Notes under the pieces: model-generated
Database searches by the model: none
What the model was told of the DNA's origin: nothing
What the model saw: only the letters and a program-made list of their open reading frames with translations
Position numbers and translations under genes: made by a program
Assembly: GCA_001512505.1 (NCBI GenBank)
Contig: LFSC01000064.1
Location: 1-50,331, forward strand
Length of the DNA: 50,331 nt
Reading direction: 5' to 3'
Origin: Clostridiaceae bacterium DTU079
GTDB taxonomy: Bacteria > Bacillota > Clostridia > Acetivibrionales > Acetivibrionaceae
Shown here: one piece after another, positions 27,013 to 34,938 of the stretch
How the letters are laid out: each line of letters starts with the position of its first letter
How positions within the stretch are numbered: the stretch's first letter is position 1

Positions 27013-27168
27013 TTATCCTGTGGCTTTCCCAATAGCTTGTTTTACTGTTTTTTCTTCAAAGAAAGCACAATCGGATGAGACTGAAGCTGAGTTTTTGGTA
27101 ACAGTATCAAGTGTACACTTGCCTTCCCGTTGATGAATACAATTTGACGAGCAGTTGATAGTTGTCAT
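27013..27168 (-). CDS. Small cysteine-rich protein, 51 residues
   Basis: On the minus strand the ATG at 27168, preceded by CAGGAGTGATATT, opens a 51-codon frame with four cysteines: MTTINCSSNC, then GKCTLD and SSDCAFFEE. The spacing CxxxC...C...C resembles small DUF1540-like metal-binding proteins found in clostridia, often misnamed hydroxymyristoyl-ACP dehydratase (from memory). The role is unknown; zinc binding is likely. A GC-rich hairpin (AAGGGGC/GCCCCTT, 26979-26997) lies just downstream and may end the transcript. Confidence 0.8.
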   Translation of the reverse strand: MTTINCSSNCIHQREGKCTLDTVTKNSASVSSDCAFFEEKTVKQAIGKATG

Positions 27169-27889
27169 AATATCACTCCTGTCCGAAAGATTATGACAAA
27201 AGATGTAAGCCTAGCACTGGCAGTGTATTCTCAAAGCGTCTGAATTTATTGTTCCCATAAAAGGTTTATTTATTAAAACAGGATTTTACGGGTGAATTTT
27301 TTTAAGTGAAGAAAAATATGGAAGAAACATTGTGGAGTAAGTTGTAGAGCCTGTTAATATGACGCGGAAAGGGAGAGCATTGATTGAGCGAAGCGAGTTT
27401 TGCTCGACCCCGCGGAGTATTTACAGGCTCTGTACTTACGTAACATAAGTTTCTGGAGTATTTTTCTTCACTAAATAATTCGGAAGGATTACGTCTGGTA
27501 TAATCCCGCCAAATAAAAGCTCGGTACATCGAGTCCCTTCGCTTTTGACTCTTTCATTTCATTCCAAGAGGCCAAATAAATGCCGCACCTTTTTTGAAAG
27601 GTGCGGTTTATTTGAATAACCACCGGATACAGAGTACCCGGCAGCTAGTAGCCGGTAAACCATTGCTTATAAGTTACATACTTTTATTCATTAAACAGTT
27701 GGTTGTCAATATATTTTACGCGCGGTTTGTCTTGAATAGTATAAAAATAAATCTGATGAAGCATATAATGTTTTGCTAATAAATTATGATAAAATAATTT
27801 TTTAAGATATTATATATTTATGAACATAAAAGCAAAAATGTGATAACTTATGAAAATTAATTTTTTGTGCGTTATGGGAGAAAAAAATT
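27169..27889. other. Intergenic region carrying a hairpin repeat
   Basis: No supported gene. It holds the 168-bp inverted-repeat element (27305-27472) and a strong hairpin, CCGCACCTTT/AAAGGTGCGG (27583-27606), followed by TTTATTTG on the plus strand. Between them a 22-codon minus-strand frame (27489-27557) has no ribosome site. The last 230 bases before the next gene are AT-rich. Confidence 0.5.
27305..27472. repeat. 168-bp MITE-like hairpin element, copy B
   Basis: The ends are AGTGAAGAAAAATA and its exact inverse complement TATTTTTCTTCACT. Further in, AGAGCCTGTTAATA pairs with TATTTACAGGCTCT, and GTAAGT/ACTTAC flank these, so the whole unit folds into a long imperfect hairpin. The element has no reading frame. 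A second long copy lies at 37096-37259 and a short one at 6989-7058. The pattern fits a non-autonomous transposable element or a mobile structured RNA. Confidence 0.8.
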
Positions 27890-28657
27890 ATGGCTTATGA
27901 AAAGATGAACTTATTAAATATACCCAATATACCCAAAAAAAGAGTCAGGCTTGCACTGGTGGACGGAAGAATCAGCAGCGCACTGGAAGAGGGATTGGCC
28001 CAAAGGGGAATCGAGATTGTAAAGACAGAGGCTTATCCGGGGTTGTATCCGGCTATTTCCTGCCATCCCGATGCTGTATTTCACCACTTGGGAGGAAATC
28101 TGATGGTATATGCACCCGGAACAAGTGCCGCTACTGTAGCTACCCTCGAAAATATGGGATTTTTGATGATTGAAGGGGAAAAGCATCTTACGGCAAAGTA
28201 TCCCGGAAGTGTTCACTATAACGTGGCCCGCGTGGGAAATCTTGCGTTTCACAATACCCGATACACAGATAGGATTCTCAGGGAAAACTTGTACAATTGC
28301 GGTGTGGAGCTGGTACATGTAAATCAAGGCTACACCAAATGTGCAGTATCCGTTGTAGATGAAAACTCGATAATAACCATGGACAGGGGAATTGCGAAGG
28401 TGGCGGAGAAAAAAGGCCTTGATGTACTGGTTATAGACGAAGACGGCATACTGTTGCCGGGAATCCAAAACGGTTTTATAGGAGGAGCTACATGTCTTAT
28501 TGATGATAAAAAATTTGCGGTGGCAGGGAATATATATAGATTAAAATCGGCAATGAAAATTATTGATTTTCTATCTCAAAAAGGAATTGAGCATGTCTCG
28601 CTTTCTGAAGAACCCGTGACGGATATTGGCACAATTATACCGCTTTTAACGGTCTGA
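27890..28657 (+). CDS. DUF6873-like GME-fold protein
   Basis: The 255-residue protein resembles the clostridial DUF6873 proteins, predicted to have the GME (guanidino-modifying enzyme) fold of agmatine and arginine deiminases. Recognisable parts are HPDAVFHHLGGNLMVYAPGT, SVHYNVARVGNLAFHNTRYTD and IQNGFIGGATCLIDDKKFAVAGN, where a Cys near the C-terminus is placed like the catalytic Cys of that fold. Activity is unproven. The ribosome site is weak (GGGAGAAAAAAATT). It stands upstream of ytxC with a 230-base gap. Confidence 0.75.
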   Translation: MAYEKMNLLNIPNIPKKRVRLALVDGRISSALEEGLAQRGIEIVKTEAYPGLYPAISCHPDAVFHHLGGNLMVYAPGTSAATVATLENMGFLMIEGEKHLTAKYPGSVHYNVARVGNLAFHNTRYTDRILRENLYNCGVELVHVNQGYTKCAVSVVDENSIITMDRGIAKVAEKKGLDVLVIDEDGILLPGIQNGFIGGATCLIDDKKFAVAGNIYRLKSAMKIIDFLSQKGIEHVSLSEEPVTDIGTIIPLLTV

Positions 28658-28885
28658 GAGATTTTTCAAATATGATCCTTCATTGTAACTTACTATACTT
28701 ATCAGCATATAATATACTATAAAAATGTGAATTATTACATAGTAAAAGTGTGTGAGCAAGGATATGCTTTGCACGGTTGAATATAGTTATGAAAATATGG
28801 AAATTAAGAAAAATGTGCCAAAAATTGTATATAACGCTTACTGCATACAACAAATTGCTAAGACATATACTACGTTTGAAGGGAT
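28658..28885. other. Gap upstream of ytxC
   Basis: The gap is AT-rich with several TATA-like stretches (CATATAATATACTATAA at about 28706). A sporulation promoter is possible for ytxC but I cannot assign one. Confidence 0.3.
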
Positions 28886-28894
28886 GTGAAGTTG

Positions 28895-29812
28895 ATGCAG
28901 TTGCTTTGTATTGGGGTTAATGAGAGAGCAGACAGATTAAAAGAATGCTTGACAAATGGACTTAACTCAAATAATAAATTGTGCAAAAAATGCAAAATTA
29001 TAGATGTTATTAATTCTGAAGGCTCAACTTCAATTGAATGCCATATTGAAGAGGATGATGAAAATTCAGATATATATTCCGTTTTATACAATGAATTAGT
29101 AGTAAATGTATCTGATGCCCTGGCAAATTATATAGTTGATGAGTATGAGGAAAGACTGATATTGAGGATAATAAACAGTAACTATTGCTATTTTAACTCA
29201 GTGGAAAAGAAAGAAATACAAAGGATTGCTCTTGGGATTATAAAAAATGAAGAGAGAAACTTTTTGAACAGTTTGTTTCAGATTAGAAGAAGAAACATTA
29301 TAGTAAAGAAGCTGTTGGAGTACTTTGAGCATTCCAACAGCGTTATACTGGATGGGTTTGTAAATTTTCGGCTTAAAGACTATGTGAAGGATTTGGAAGA
29401 AATAGTCGACAAGGCAGTGGATGATTTTCTTATGGAGAGGGAATACAAGGAATTTATAAGACTTTTAAGGTATTTTGTAGACATTCAGGAGCCTAAGTTT
29501 AATGTAATTCATATTATTGCAGGCTACGACAACAAGTATATTTTGCTGGATGAAAACAAGCAGGAAATCACCAATGAATGCCTTCAGGAATTTATGAATG
29601 ATCTGCCTGAGGGAGAAATCAATTATGATGATCTATTAGTTAGCTCATTGATTACCATGGCACCTAGAAAGCTTGTTATCCATGGTACCAAGGGCTTTAG
29701 GAACAAAGAACTGTTGGAGACAATTAAAAATGTATTTTGGGGAAAGCTTATCGTATGTTCGGAATGTGAATTGTGCGTAATCAACTGTGTCAGGAGCGAG
29801 AAAAAAAGTTGA
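28895..29812 (+). CDS. ytxC: YtxC-like sporulation protein
   Basis: The 305-residue, mostly helical protein resembles the YtxC family, found in spore formers. The matching features are the overall size, the basic central part (NFLNSLFQIRRRNIIVKKLLEYF), the segment NFRLKDYVKDLEEIVDKAVDDFL and the C-terminal DLLVSSLITMAPRKLVIHG. YtxC is linked to sporulation, but its action is unknown. Three nearby starts are in frame (GTG 28886, TTG 28892, ATG 28895); I chose the ATG, spaced about ten bases from AAGGGA. A large terminator follows. Confidence 0.8.
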   Translation: MQLLCIGVNERADRLKECLTNGLNSNNKLCKKCKIIDVINSEGSTSIECHIEEDDENSDIYSVLYNELVVNVSDALANYIVDEYEERLILRIINSNYCYFNSVEKKEIQRIALGIIKNEERNFLNSLFQIRRRNIIVKKLLEYFEHSNSVILDGFVNFRLKDYVKDLEEIVDKAVDDFLMEREYKEFIRLLRYFVDIQEPKFNVIHIIAGYDNKYILLDENKQEITNECLQEFMNDLPEGEINYDDLLVSSLITMAPRKLVIHGTKGFRNKELLETIKNVFWGKLIVCSECELCVINCVRSEKKS

Positions 29813-29876
29813 AGTTGAAAGTATATGCCAAAAGAAGGGAGAGTCCGTTATAAGGGACATCCCATTTTTTATATTG

Positions 29877-29938
29877 AAGGGAAAATACTCCGCAAACTTT
29901 ATGGAAGTTAAGTTTTCGGAGTATTTTCCTTACTTTTT
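29877..29938 (+). terminator. Strong terminator after ytxC
   Basis: AAGGGAAAATACTCCG pairs with CGGAGTATTTTCCTT, giving about 14 base pairs plus a weaker extension, and is followed by ACTTTTTT. Confidence 0.8.
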
Positions 29939-29996
29939 TCCTTACGGTACAGTAAAAATAGGACTAATTACCTATATCAATTTTTATCCATATATC

Positions 29997-30024
29997 TTGA
30001 CAACATAAAATGAAATGATACAAT
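29997..30024 (+). promoter_or_regulatory. Strong sigma-A-type promoter
   Basis: A perfect TTGACA (29997-30002) lies 16 bases from TACAAT (30019-30024). No protein gene follows within 500 bases, so it probably drives the non-coding unit ending at 30341. Confidence 0.65.
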
Positions 30025-30042
30025 ATATTGTATAATACAATA
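30018..30042 (+). promoter_or_regulatory. Candidate operator overlapping the -10 region
   Basis: ATACAATATATTGTAT is a perfect 16-base palindrome (30018-30033). Its right arm is reused in a second palindrome, TATTGTATAATACAATA (30026-30042). Three ATACAATA-type half sites therefore cover the -10 and start region, as expected for a cooperative repressor. Confidence 0.5.
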
Positions 30043-30341
30043 TAAAGTATATTATTTAGGATTGTTGTACATAATATAGAAGTGTAGAGCTATAATGGGC
30101 TGTTACCGCATGGTTGCAGAGTTATTTCCTGGGAAAGGTAATGGCGCGTTATGTCAATGGTAATTTAATAGAATTGCTTTTAAGTGAGTTGGGGGATTAT
30201 AATTTGTTATGAACCAAGTTTGCTATAAAGTTTAGCTTTTTGTACAAAGGATGAAAACAACTTAAAAGCAAAAGATGAGAGGGAAAAAAACTAAAGATGA
30301 ATATCCGACAAAGGAAAGAGAGTGATCACTCTCTTTTCTTT
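30031..30341 (+). ncRNA. Candidate small RNA or tiny-peptide transcript
   Basis: A strong promoter with an operator-like palindrome lies at the left and a textbook terminator at the right (AAAGAGAGTGATCACTCTCTTT, 30314-30335, then TCTTT). In between there is no reading frame over 40 codons. The stretch from about 30094 to 30180 is richer in GC than its surroundings and may be structured. A 23-codon frame at 30141-30212 (ATG GCG CGT...TGA; MARYVNGNLIELLLSELGDY) follows GGGAAAGG with short spacing. I cannot place the RNA in a known class. Confidence 0.45.
30313..30341 (+). terminator. Terminator of the candidate RNA
   Basis: AAAGAGAGTGATCACTCTCTTT is a perfect palindrome followed by a T-rich run. 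Confidence 0.8.
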
Positions 30342-30548
30342 AATCCTTTTTATCGGTGGAATTTCAACGTGCATGCTTGGAAATATCGGCTTGAAACTAT
30401 GGTTTTATTGTAATTTCGTGTACTTTTGTGATAAAATTATTTTACTGCAGATAAAGGATTGAGGACTTATATATGTTTGTGAATTATAGATATTATTTTG
30501 TGAAATATATTGAGCAGTAAAGATGCAAAAGATTTATGGAGGTATACC

Positions 30549-31388
30549 TTGAGAGTTGTCGGATTTATAGGACCCAGTGGGACCGGTAAAAGCCATAGGT
30601 CTGTTTGGGTTGCTAGGGAACGGGGAATTGATTATATAATAGATGACGGGCTTCTTATAAAAGGAAACCAGATAATTGCCGGAACATCTGCTAAAAAGGA
30701 AAAGACCAAAATAGGCTCAATTAAGTGTGCCCTTTTTACTAACGACGACCATGCCAATGATGTAAAGAGGGCAGTTAGGGAAAATAATCCCGAAGCAATT
30801 CTTATTTTGGGTACGTCGGACGGAATGGTTGAAGCAATAGCCAAACGTCTGGAGTTTCCCGAAGTAAGTGAAAAGATCTATATAAACGAGGTTGCGACGG
30901 AGTTTGAAATAAAACAGGCCCTTTCAACAAGAAGAGAACAGGGTAAGCATGTTATTCCGGTACCTACCTTTGAGATAAAAAAGGATTTTTCGGGGTATTT
31001 TCTTGACCCGTTGCAAATATTTCGAAGAAAGGGAAAGGGAAGCTTCCAGCTTGTAGGTGAGAAGTCCGTTGTAAGGCCTACTTTCAGCTATCTGGGAAAC
31101 TACACTATCTCCGACTATACAATTTACCAGATTGTTGAGTATGTCGCGACAAACATAGAGGGAGTCAATAAGGTATCAAGGTTCAGGGCGGAGAACCACC
31201 CTGAGGGTATATATATCGAGATGGACCTTGTTCTGGTATATGGATACTGTATCAGGCCACTATTGAGGGAGGTTCAGAGAAAGGTTATTGACGAGGTCGA
31301 AAGGCTTACGGCATTGAATATTAAAAGGCTGAACATTACCGCCAAAAGCCTCGTACTTGACAACCAGAAAGCCCCGAATGTTATTTGA
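30549..31388 (+). CDS. P-loop NTPase fused to an Asp23/Gls24-like domain
   Basis: The 279-residue protein begins MRVVGFIGPSGTGKSHRS, with the Walker A motif at residues 8-15. A small nucleotide-kinase-like domain follows (IDYIIDDGLLIKGNQIIAG, then EAILILGTSDGMVEAIAKRL), and a switch to a second domain occurs near residue 155-185. The C-terminal part (YTISDYTIYQIVEYVATNI...GIYIEMDLVLVYGY...VIDEVERLTALNIKRLNI) looks like the Asp23/Gls24 (DUF322) fold of alkaline-shock and envelope-stress proteins. A TTG at 30510 opens the frame; the TTG at 30549 has ATGGAGGT (30536-30543) in front and places the P-loop normally. The fusion suggests an ATP- or GTP-dependent regulator in envelope homeostasis, but that is inference. 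Confidence 0.8.
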   Translation: MRVVGFIGPSGTGKSHRSVWVARERGIDYIIDDGLLIKGNQIIAGTSAKKEKTKIGSIKCALFTNDDHANDVKRAVRENNPEAILILGTSDGMVEAIAKRLEFPEVSEKIYINEVATEFEIKQALSTRREQGKHVIPVPTFEIKKDFSGYFLDPLQIFRRKGKGSFQLVGEKSVVRPTFSYLGNYTISDYTIYQIVEYVATNIEGVNKVSRFRAENHPEGIYIEMDLVLVYGYCIRPLLREVQRKVIDEVERLTALNIKRLNITAKSLVLDNQKAPNVI

Positions 31389-31426
31389 AATCCTCCCAAG
31401 CCTGTGTTTGCTTTTAAAGATAGGGA

Positions 31427-32203
31427 TTATTTCAAGCTGCAGTAACCCACCAGTTTTTGAATGCTTCTGATCAAAGCATCCCTTGAGTTGCCCCAAGGTG
31501 CATCATTATTGCGGTAGTCGAACTTTTGTGTAAACCAGTTGACTTCCTGCTGGATGCGTTCTAAATTTTGCATCTGTATGGAGAGCAGGTTTTCTACAAA
31601 TATAGCCGTATCTTTTGAATTCAAATGCTTTTTTGTTCCCTCCAGAAGTTGCCTGAAATGTTTCAGACAGAATCCCTTCTGCCGGTTAAACATATCTTTG
31701 AAGTCTTCTTCCTTGAAGTACAGATAAAGTATGACATCTATGTATCTGTCCATGGTATAACTGATTCTGCTGCATATGGTGCAGGAATTGTCCAGTTTAT
31801 CCAGCTTGTTTATTAATTCGTCCACAAATTTCTGCGTTTCGGTTTGCTTTGAGGAAAGTTTGTTGGTAAGATTTTTCATTAAAGATGCTTCAGAATCTTT
31901 TTTGAGTATACTTTTTTTGCTTTCGTACATCTTATTTAACTGTGCATTCTGCTCTTGCATATGGGTGTCTACGATAAGCCCAAGCCCCAGCCTGTTTGCC
32001 TGCGAGTTGTACAGAAGCTCGAAATGCTTTCTGCAAAATCCATTCTCGTTTGTTTGAATCCTTCCTTCCGGTTCCATTAGGAAGGGACCGAGTATATATT
32101 CTATGTTTTCGTCCTCCAGTTTTTTTTCAAGAACACACATGGGACATTCGCATTCGGTTTTAAAAGCATCTGTTACCGGGATCGTATATATTTTTTCCTT
32201 CAT
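31427..32203 (-). CDS. DUF6062-like protein with cysteine/histidine motifs
   Basis: This 258-residue soluble protein has two similar halves, each with a Cys motif and a CxKHF or CRKHF motif: CECPMCVLEKKLE and NGFCRKHFELL in the first, SCTICSRISYTMDRY and KGFCLKHFRQLL in the second. The family is common in clostridia and has no known function. The repeated CxxC...CxKH layout suggests one metal site per half or a redox role. A lysine-rich coiled stretch joins the halves (about 100-130). The start ATG at 32203 follows GAAAGGAAACGGTT. Confidence 0.82.
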   Translation of the reverse strand: MKEKIYTIPVTDAFKTECECPMCVLEKKLEDENIEYILGPFLMEPEGRIQTNENGFCRKHFELLYNSQANRLGLGLIVDTHMQEQNAQLNKMYESKKSILKKDSEASLMKNLTNKLSSKQTETQKFVDELINKLDKLDNSCTICSRISYTMDRYIDVILYLYFKEEDFKDMFNRQKGFCLKHFRQLLEGTKKHLNSKDTAIFVENLLSIQMQNLERIQQEVNWFTQKFDYRNNDAPWGNSRDALIRSIQKLVGYCSLK

Positions 32204-32414
32204 AACCGTTTCCTTTCAAAATTTAATGAAATAAAAGAGGTATGCTTAAATTATTCGCTATGTTTAAATTATAGCAAAAAAACGGGGTATTATATATAAT
32301 AAATTTAATATTGGACAATATGGCTTATTTTTCTTATATAACTCAAATATTATAAAGTTTTGTTTTCGGTTTAACGCAATAAACATTTTAAAAGACGGAA
32401 CGGGTGATAGAATA

Positions 32415-33302
32415 ATGGAATACAAAGGATATAAAATCACAGAGGGAAAAAACAGGGTAATTGTTGAAAATGTCATAGACTTTAATCCTGTGCACATATT
32501 TGAGTGCGGGCAGTGCTTCAGATGGTTGAGACAGCCCGACGGAAGCTATACCGGGGTGGCAAAGGGCAGGGTTATAAATGTCAGCTATAATGACGGAAAA
32601 CTTGAGCTTTACAATACGAATATAGAGGATTTTAAAAGCCTGTGGTTTGACTACTTTGACTTGGGAAGAGACTATTCCCTTGTCAAAGAGAAGGTTATGA
32701 GGGACGAAATAATGAAGCAAGCGGTTTCCTTTGGCTCGGGAATAAGGCTTCTTAGGCAGGATATATGGGAAACGCTTATATCCTTCATAATTTCTGCAAA
32801 CAACAGGATTCCAATGATAATGAAGACTGTAAATGCAATTTCCGAGACATACGGTCGGGAAATTGAAATGGACAATAAAAAATACTATACTTTTCCAAAG
32901 TTAAGCGACCTTTCCCGGGCCACTATAGAGAAATTGGAGCTTTGCAGGGCAGGATTCAGATGCAAGTACATATTGGGGACTGCCAGGATGATTAATGAAG
33001 GCGAAATGAGCCTTGACGGTCTTGCTTCCATGAATACAAAGGATGCACGGGATTATCTTAAAAGGTTTCCGGGAGTAGGTCCGAAGGTGGCGGATTGCAC
33101 CTTGCTTTACAGCGGTACGAAATATGACGTGTTTCCCACGGATGTCTGGGTGAAAAGGGTAATGGAGGAACTGTATTTTAAGAGGGAAACTGGGTTTGCC
33201 GAAATTCAAAGCTTTGCCCGGGAATACTTTGGAGAGTACGCAGGCTTTGCACAACAGTATCTGTTTTATTATGCCCGGGAAAACAAAATTGGAGCAAACT
33301 AA
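32415..33302 (+). CDS. ogg: 8-oxoguanine DNA glycosylase (OGG1-type)
   Basis: The 295-residue protein combines an OGG N-terminal domain (FECGQCFRWLRQPDGSYTGVAKG) with an HhH-GPD domain. The helix-hairpin-helix RFPGVGPKVADC holds the catalytic Lys224, and Asp243 (FPTDVWV) is the conserved aspartate. The lysine makes it a bifunctional glycosylase/lyase. It removes 8-oxoguanine and similar oxidised purines from DNA. It is divergent from the DUF6062-like gene and has a weak ribosome site (GGAACGGGTGATAGA). Confidence 0.92.
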   Translation: MEYKGYKITEGKNRVIVENVIDFNPVHIFECGQCFRWLRQPDGSYTGVAKGRVINVSYNDGKLELYNTNIEDFKSLWFDYFDLGRDYSLVKEKVMRDEIMKQAVSFGSGIRLLRQDIWETLISFIISANNRIPMIMKTVNAISETYGREIEMDNKKYYTFPKLSDLSRATIEKLELCRAGFRCKYILGTARMINEGEMSLDGLASMNTKDARDYLKRFPGVGPKVADCTLLYSGTKYDVFPTDVWVKRVMEELYFKRETGFAEIQSFAREYFGEYAGFAQQYLFYYARENKIGAN

Positions 33303-33574
33303 TATATTAGCTGTACAACATAACCCGGCAATGTTTGGGTTATATTTTTTAACATAATTAACTAAAATAGTTTCTTGTGTGTAATTTGTAATTTTAAATG
33401 CGGTTTTGATTTATTAAGCTTTTAAAAGTTTAATAATAATATACTCAAGCTAATAGCTTTAATTCAATTTCATATTATTTGTTTTTATAAGTTGTATGAT
33501 GATATAATGTTTTTGAGATTAAAGGAAGTATTTAATATAAGCCTGAAATGTTCGGATTAACCTATTATTTTGAA
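33303..33574 (+). other. AT-rich leader region upstream of the 6S-like RNA
   Basis: No gene. A TATAAT at 33503-33508 with TTGTTT 18 bases upstream, and a TTGAGA at 33514 with AATATA further down, are possible promoters for the RNA that follows. Confidence 0.4.
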
Positions 33575-33755
33575 CCTACATTTGACATAAGGGAGTTTGG
33601 AGTTTAAAGGCAAGATGTCAGGCCTCAAGCTAATTCCTTTGCAAATCCTCGGATTTGCAAACGGCAGTGGAAGACAGAAGCTTTTAGCAGAACACCCACC
33701 TAGCGAGGGCTAGGTGTCAAAATATAGGGGAACGGCATTTTGGGTACATTAATAA
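33575..33755 (+). ncRNA. ssrS: Probable 6S RNA
   Basis: About 180 bases of GC-richer, highly structured sequence lie alone between genes and end in a strong terminator. GCAAATC-CTCG-GATTTGC (33640-33657) and CACCTAG/CTAGGTG (33697-33717) are perfect hairpins. GCTAA (33629) can pair with TTAGC (33684) around an open middle, and GATGTC (33614) with GGCATT (33734) at the base. This layout, closing stem, central bubble and terminal stem plus a hairpin before the 3' strand, is that of 6S RNA, which binds sigma-A RNA polymerase. The family call is from structure and memory of firmicute 6S; no covariance search was run. Confidence 0.6.
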
Positions 33756-33793
33756 GAAAAGGCCCCGGTATTCGTATACCGAGGTCTTTTCTC
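33756..33793. terminator. Terminator between the 6S-like RNA and the holin-4 gene
   Basis: GAAAAGGCCCCGGTAT pairs with ATACCGAGGTCTTTTC (two weak pairs), with A and T runs on either side. It can serve both convergent transcripts. Confidence 0.8.
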
Positions 33794-33831
33794 ATGATCG
33801 GAAATTTTCGTTTATCGGTAATGTCGGGGCA

Positions 33832-34197
33832 TTACATTGCTCTTCCCGGGATGAAAGCATCAACTATTCCGTAGATAACTGCACCCAATATAGCACCAAG
33901 TAATGTTACACTGTAGCCTGCTACGAAATACTGTGTGATGTATATAATTGCGGCTGAAAGTATAAAGCCCGATATTCCTCTGCCGAAAGGAGTTGCATTC
34001 ACACCGAGAAATCTTAATACAAGATAATCCAGTGCTGCAAGAATAACCGCACTAATAATGAGCGGCCAGAAACCGGTTATTGAAAAGCCCGGAGTTAAGA
34101 ACGCAGTGATGGCAAGTACGATTGCTCCTACTACAAGCCTTATGATAAAATGTGTTATATTAAAGTTCTCCACTCTGGCATTGTTAAAATTAGCCAT
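33832..34197 (-). CDS. Phage holin 4 superfamily (YvlD-like) membrane protein
   Basis: The 121-residue protein has four predicted membrane helices (about 17-35, 41-60, 70-90 and 95-116) and the family segments FIIRLVVGAIVLAITAFLTPGF and GAILGAVIYGIVDAFIPG. YvlD-type proteins belong to PF04020 and are cell-envelope stress proteins rather than true phage holins. The frame opens at 34218, but the ATG at 34197 has AAAGGAAG at a normal distance. It is monocistronic. Confidence 0.88.
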   Translation of the reverse strand: MANFNNARVENFNITHFIIRLVVGAIVLAITAFLTPGFSITGFWPLIISAVILAALDYLVLRFLGVNATPFGRGISGFILSAAIIYITQYFVAGYSVTLLGAILGAVIYGIVDAFIPGRAM

Positions 34198-34405
34198 AAG
34201 TTCACTTCCTTTCTTCAATAATTATTGTAATCGTTTGAAAGTGCTTAATCTTAAATTAATTAATTTTATATATACCTATACAATTTATATTATGAATTAA
34301 ACTCATCATAATTATTCAAACAGGCAAAACTATAGCTTTTGTGCCATATTTTTAAAAAAACGTTACAGTGAAGCATAGTATATTAAGTGTGCATATTATC
34401 GACAT

Positions 34406-34427
34406 AAAGAAAAATATGGAAGAAACA
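34406..34427 (+). repeat. Remnant of the hairpin-element end
   Basis: AAGAAAAATATGGAAGAAAC at 34407-34426 is identical to the left end of the 168-bp element at 27305. No right end follows, so this is a fragment. It lies just upstream of the T-box promoter. Confidence 0.5.
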
Positions 34428-34458
34428 AATATAATGCATCCTTAAATTAAATATTGTA

Positions 34459-34487
34459 TTTACCTTGGATGATATATATGGTAAAAT
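34459..34487 (+). promoter_or_regulatory. Promoter of the cysE-cysS operon
   Basis: TTTACC (34459-34464) and TAAAAT (34482-34487) are 17 bases apart, placing the start at about 34494, just before the T-box leader. Confidence 0.55.
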
Positions 34488-34493
34488 GGTATC

Positions 34494-34793
34494 CGACAGA
34501 TTTATACGGTAAAAATAATGATTGAGTAGAGTATCTTGATCTATCCCAATAAGAGAGGAATTGTCGGCGGCTGAGAGCAGTTCCGGGGCAATGGGCAGGA
34601 GAAGTGCACTCATGAATTTGAGGGCTGAATCCCGTGTCTTATGATGAAAAGCAACTGATATTATGTTGGAGAAAGCAGTACATGGGCTGGTAGGCTTTCA
34701 CGGAGAACGCACCGTTATGCAAATGAGATGGATTTTTCCAATTAGAGTGGAACCGCGGTTTACCTCGCCTCTATGATAAAGGCGGGGTTTTTT
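34494..34793 (+). promoter_or_regulatory. T-box riboswitch, probably tRNA-Cys specific
   Basis: The antiterminator T-box reads AGAGTGGAACCGCGG (34744-34758). Its TGGA (34748-34751) would pair with a tRNA ending UCCA, the usual end of bacterial tRNA-Cys. In stem I, GAAGTGCAC (34601-34609) presents a TGC Cys codon as the likely specifier (34605-34607), and GGAATTG/CAGTTCC closes the distal loop. The competing terminator is ACCTCGCCT/AGGCGGGGT plus six Ts (34762-34793). Uncharged tRNA-Cys would allow transcription of cysE-cysS. Confidence 0.9.
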
Positions 34794-34938
34794 GATATTG
34801 TGATAATACCTGGTTATTAAATTAAGATTTGAGTGGTAAATATATATTATATACTTATAATTGTTGAACGTATATTTTAATACTGAATTTGCTTTATGTG
34901 TTTCATTCAATATACTGATTTTGGATGTGAGGATTGAT

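Noticed and set aside
27489..27557. 22-codon minus-strand frame (MKESKAKGLDVPSFYLAGLY...) beside the 168-bp hairpin element
   Set aside because: Protein-like composition, but no ribosome site and no family that I recognise; could be the tail of a lost gene. Not listed as a gene.
33601..33760. CRISPR array or other phage-defence array in the structured gap near 33.6 kb
   Set aside because: No regularly spaced direct repeats are present there or elsewhere in the window; the hairpins fit a single structured RNA.
33832..34197. Prophage signal from the holin-4 gene
   Set aside because: YvlD-type proteins share the holin-4 fold but are ordinary envelope proteins; no other phage gene is nearby.
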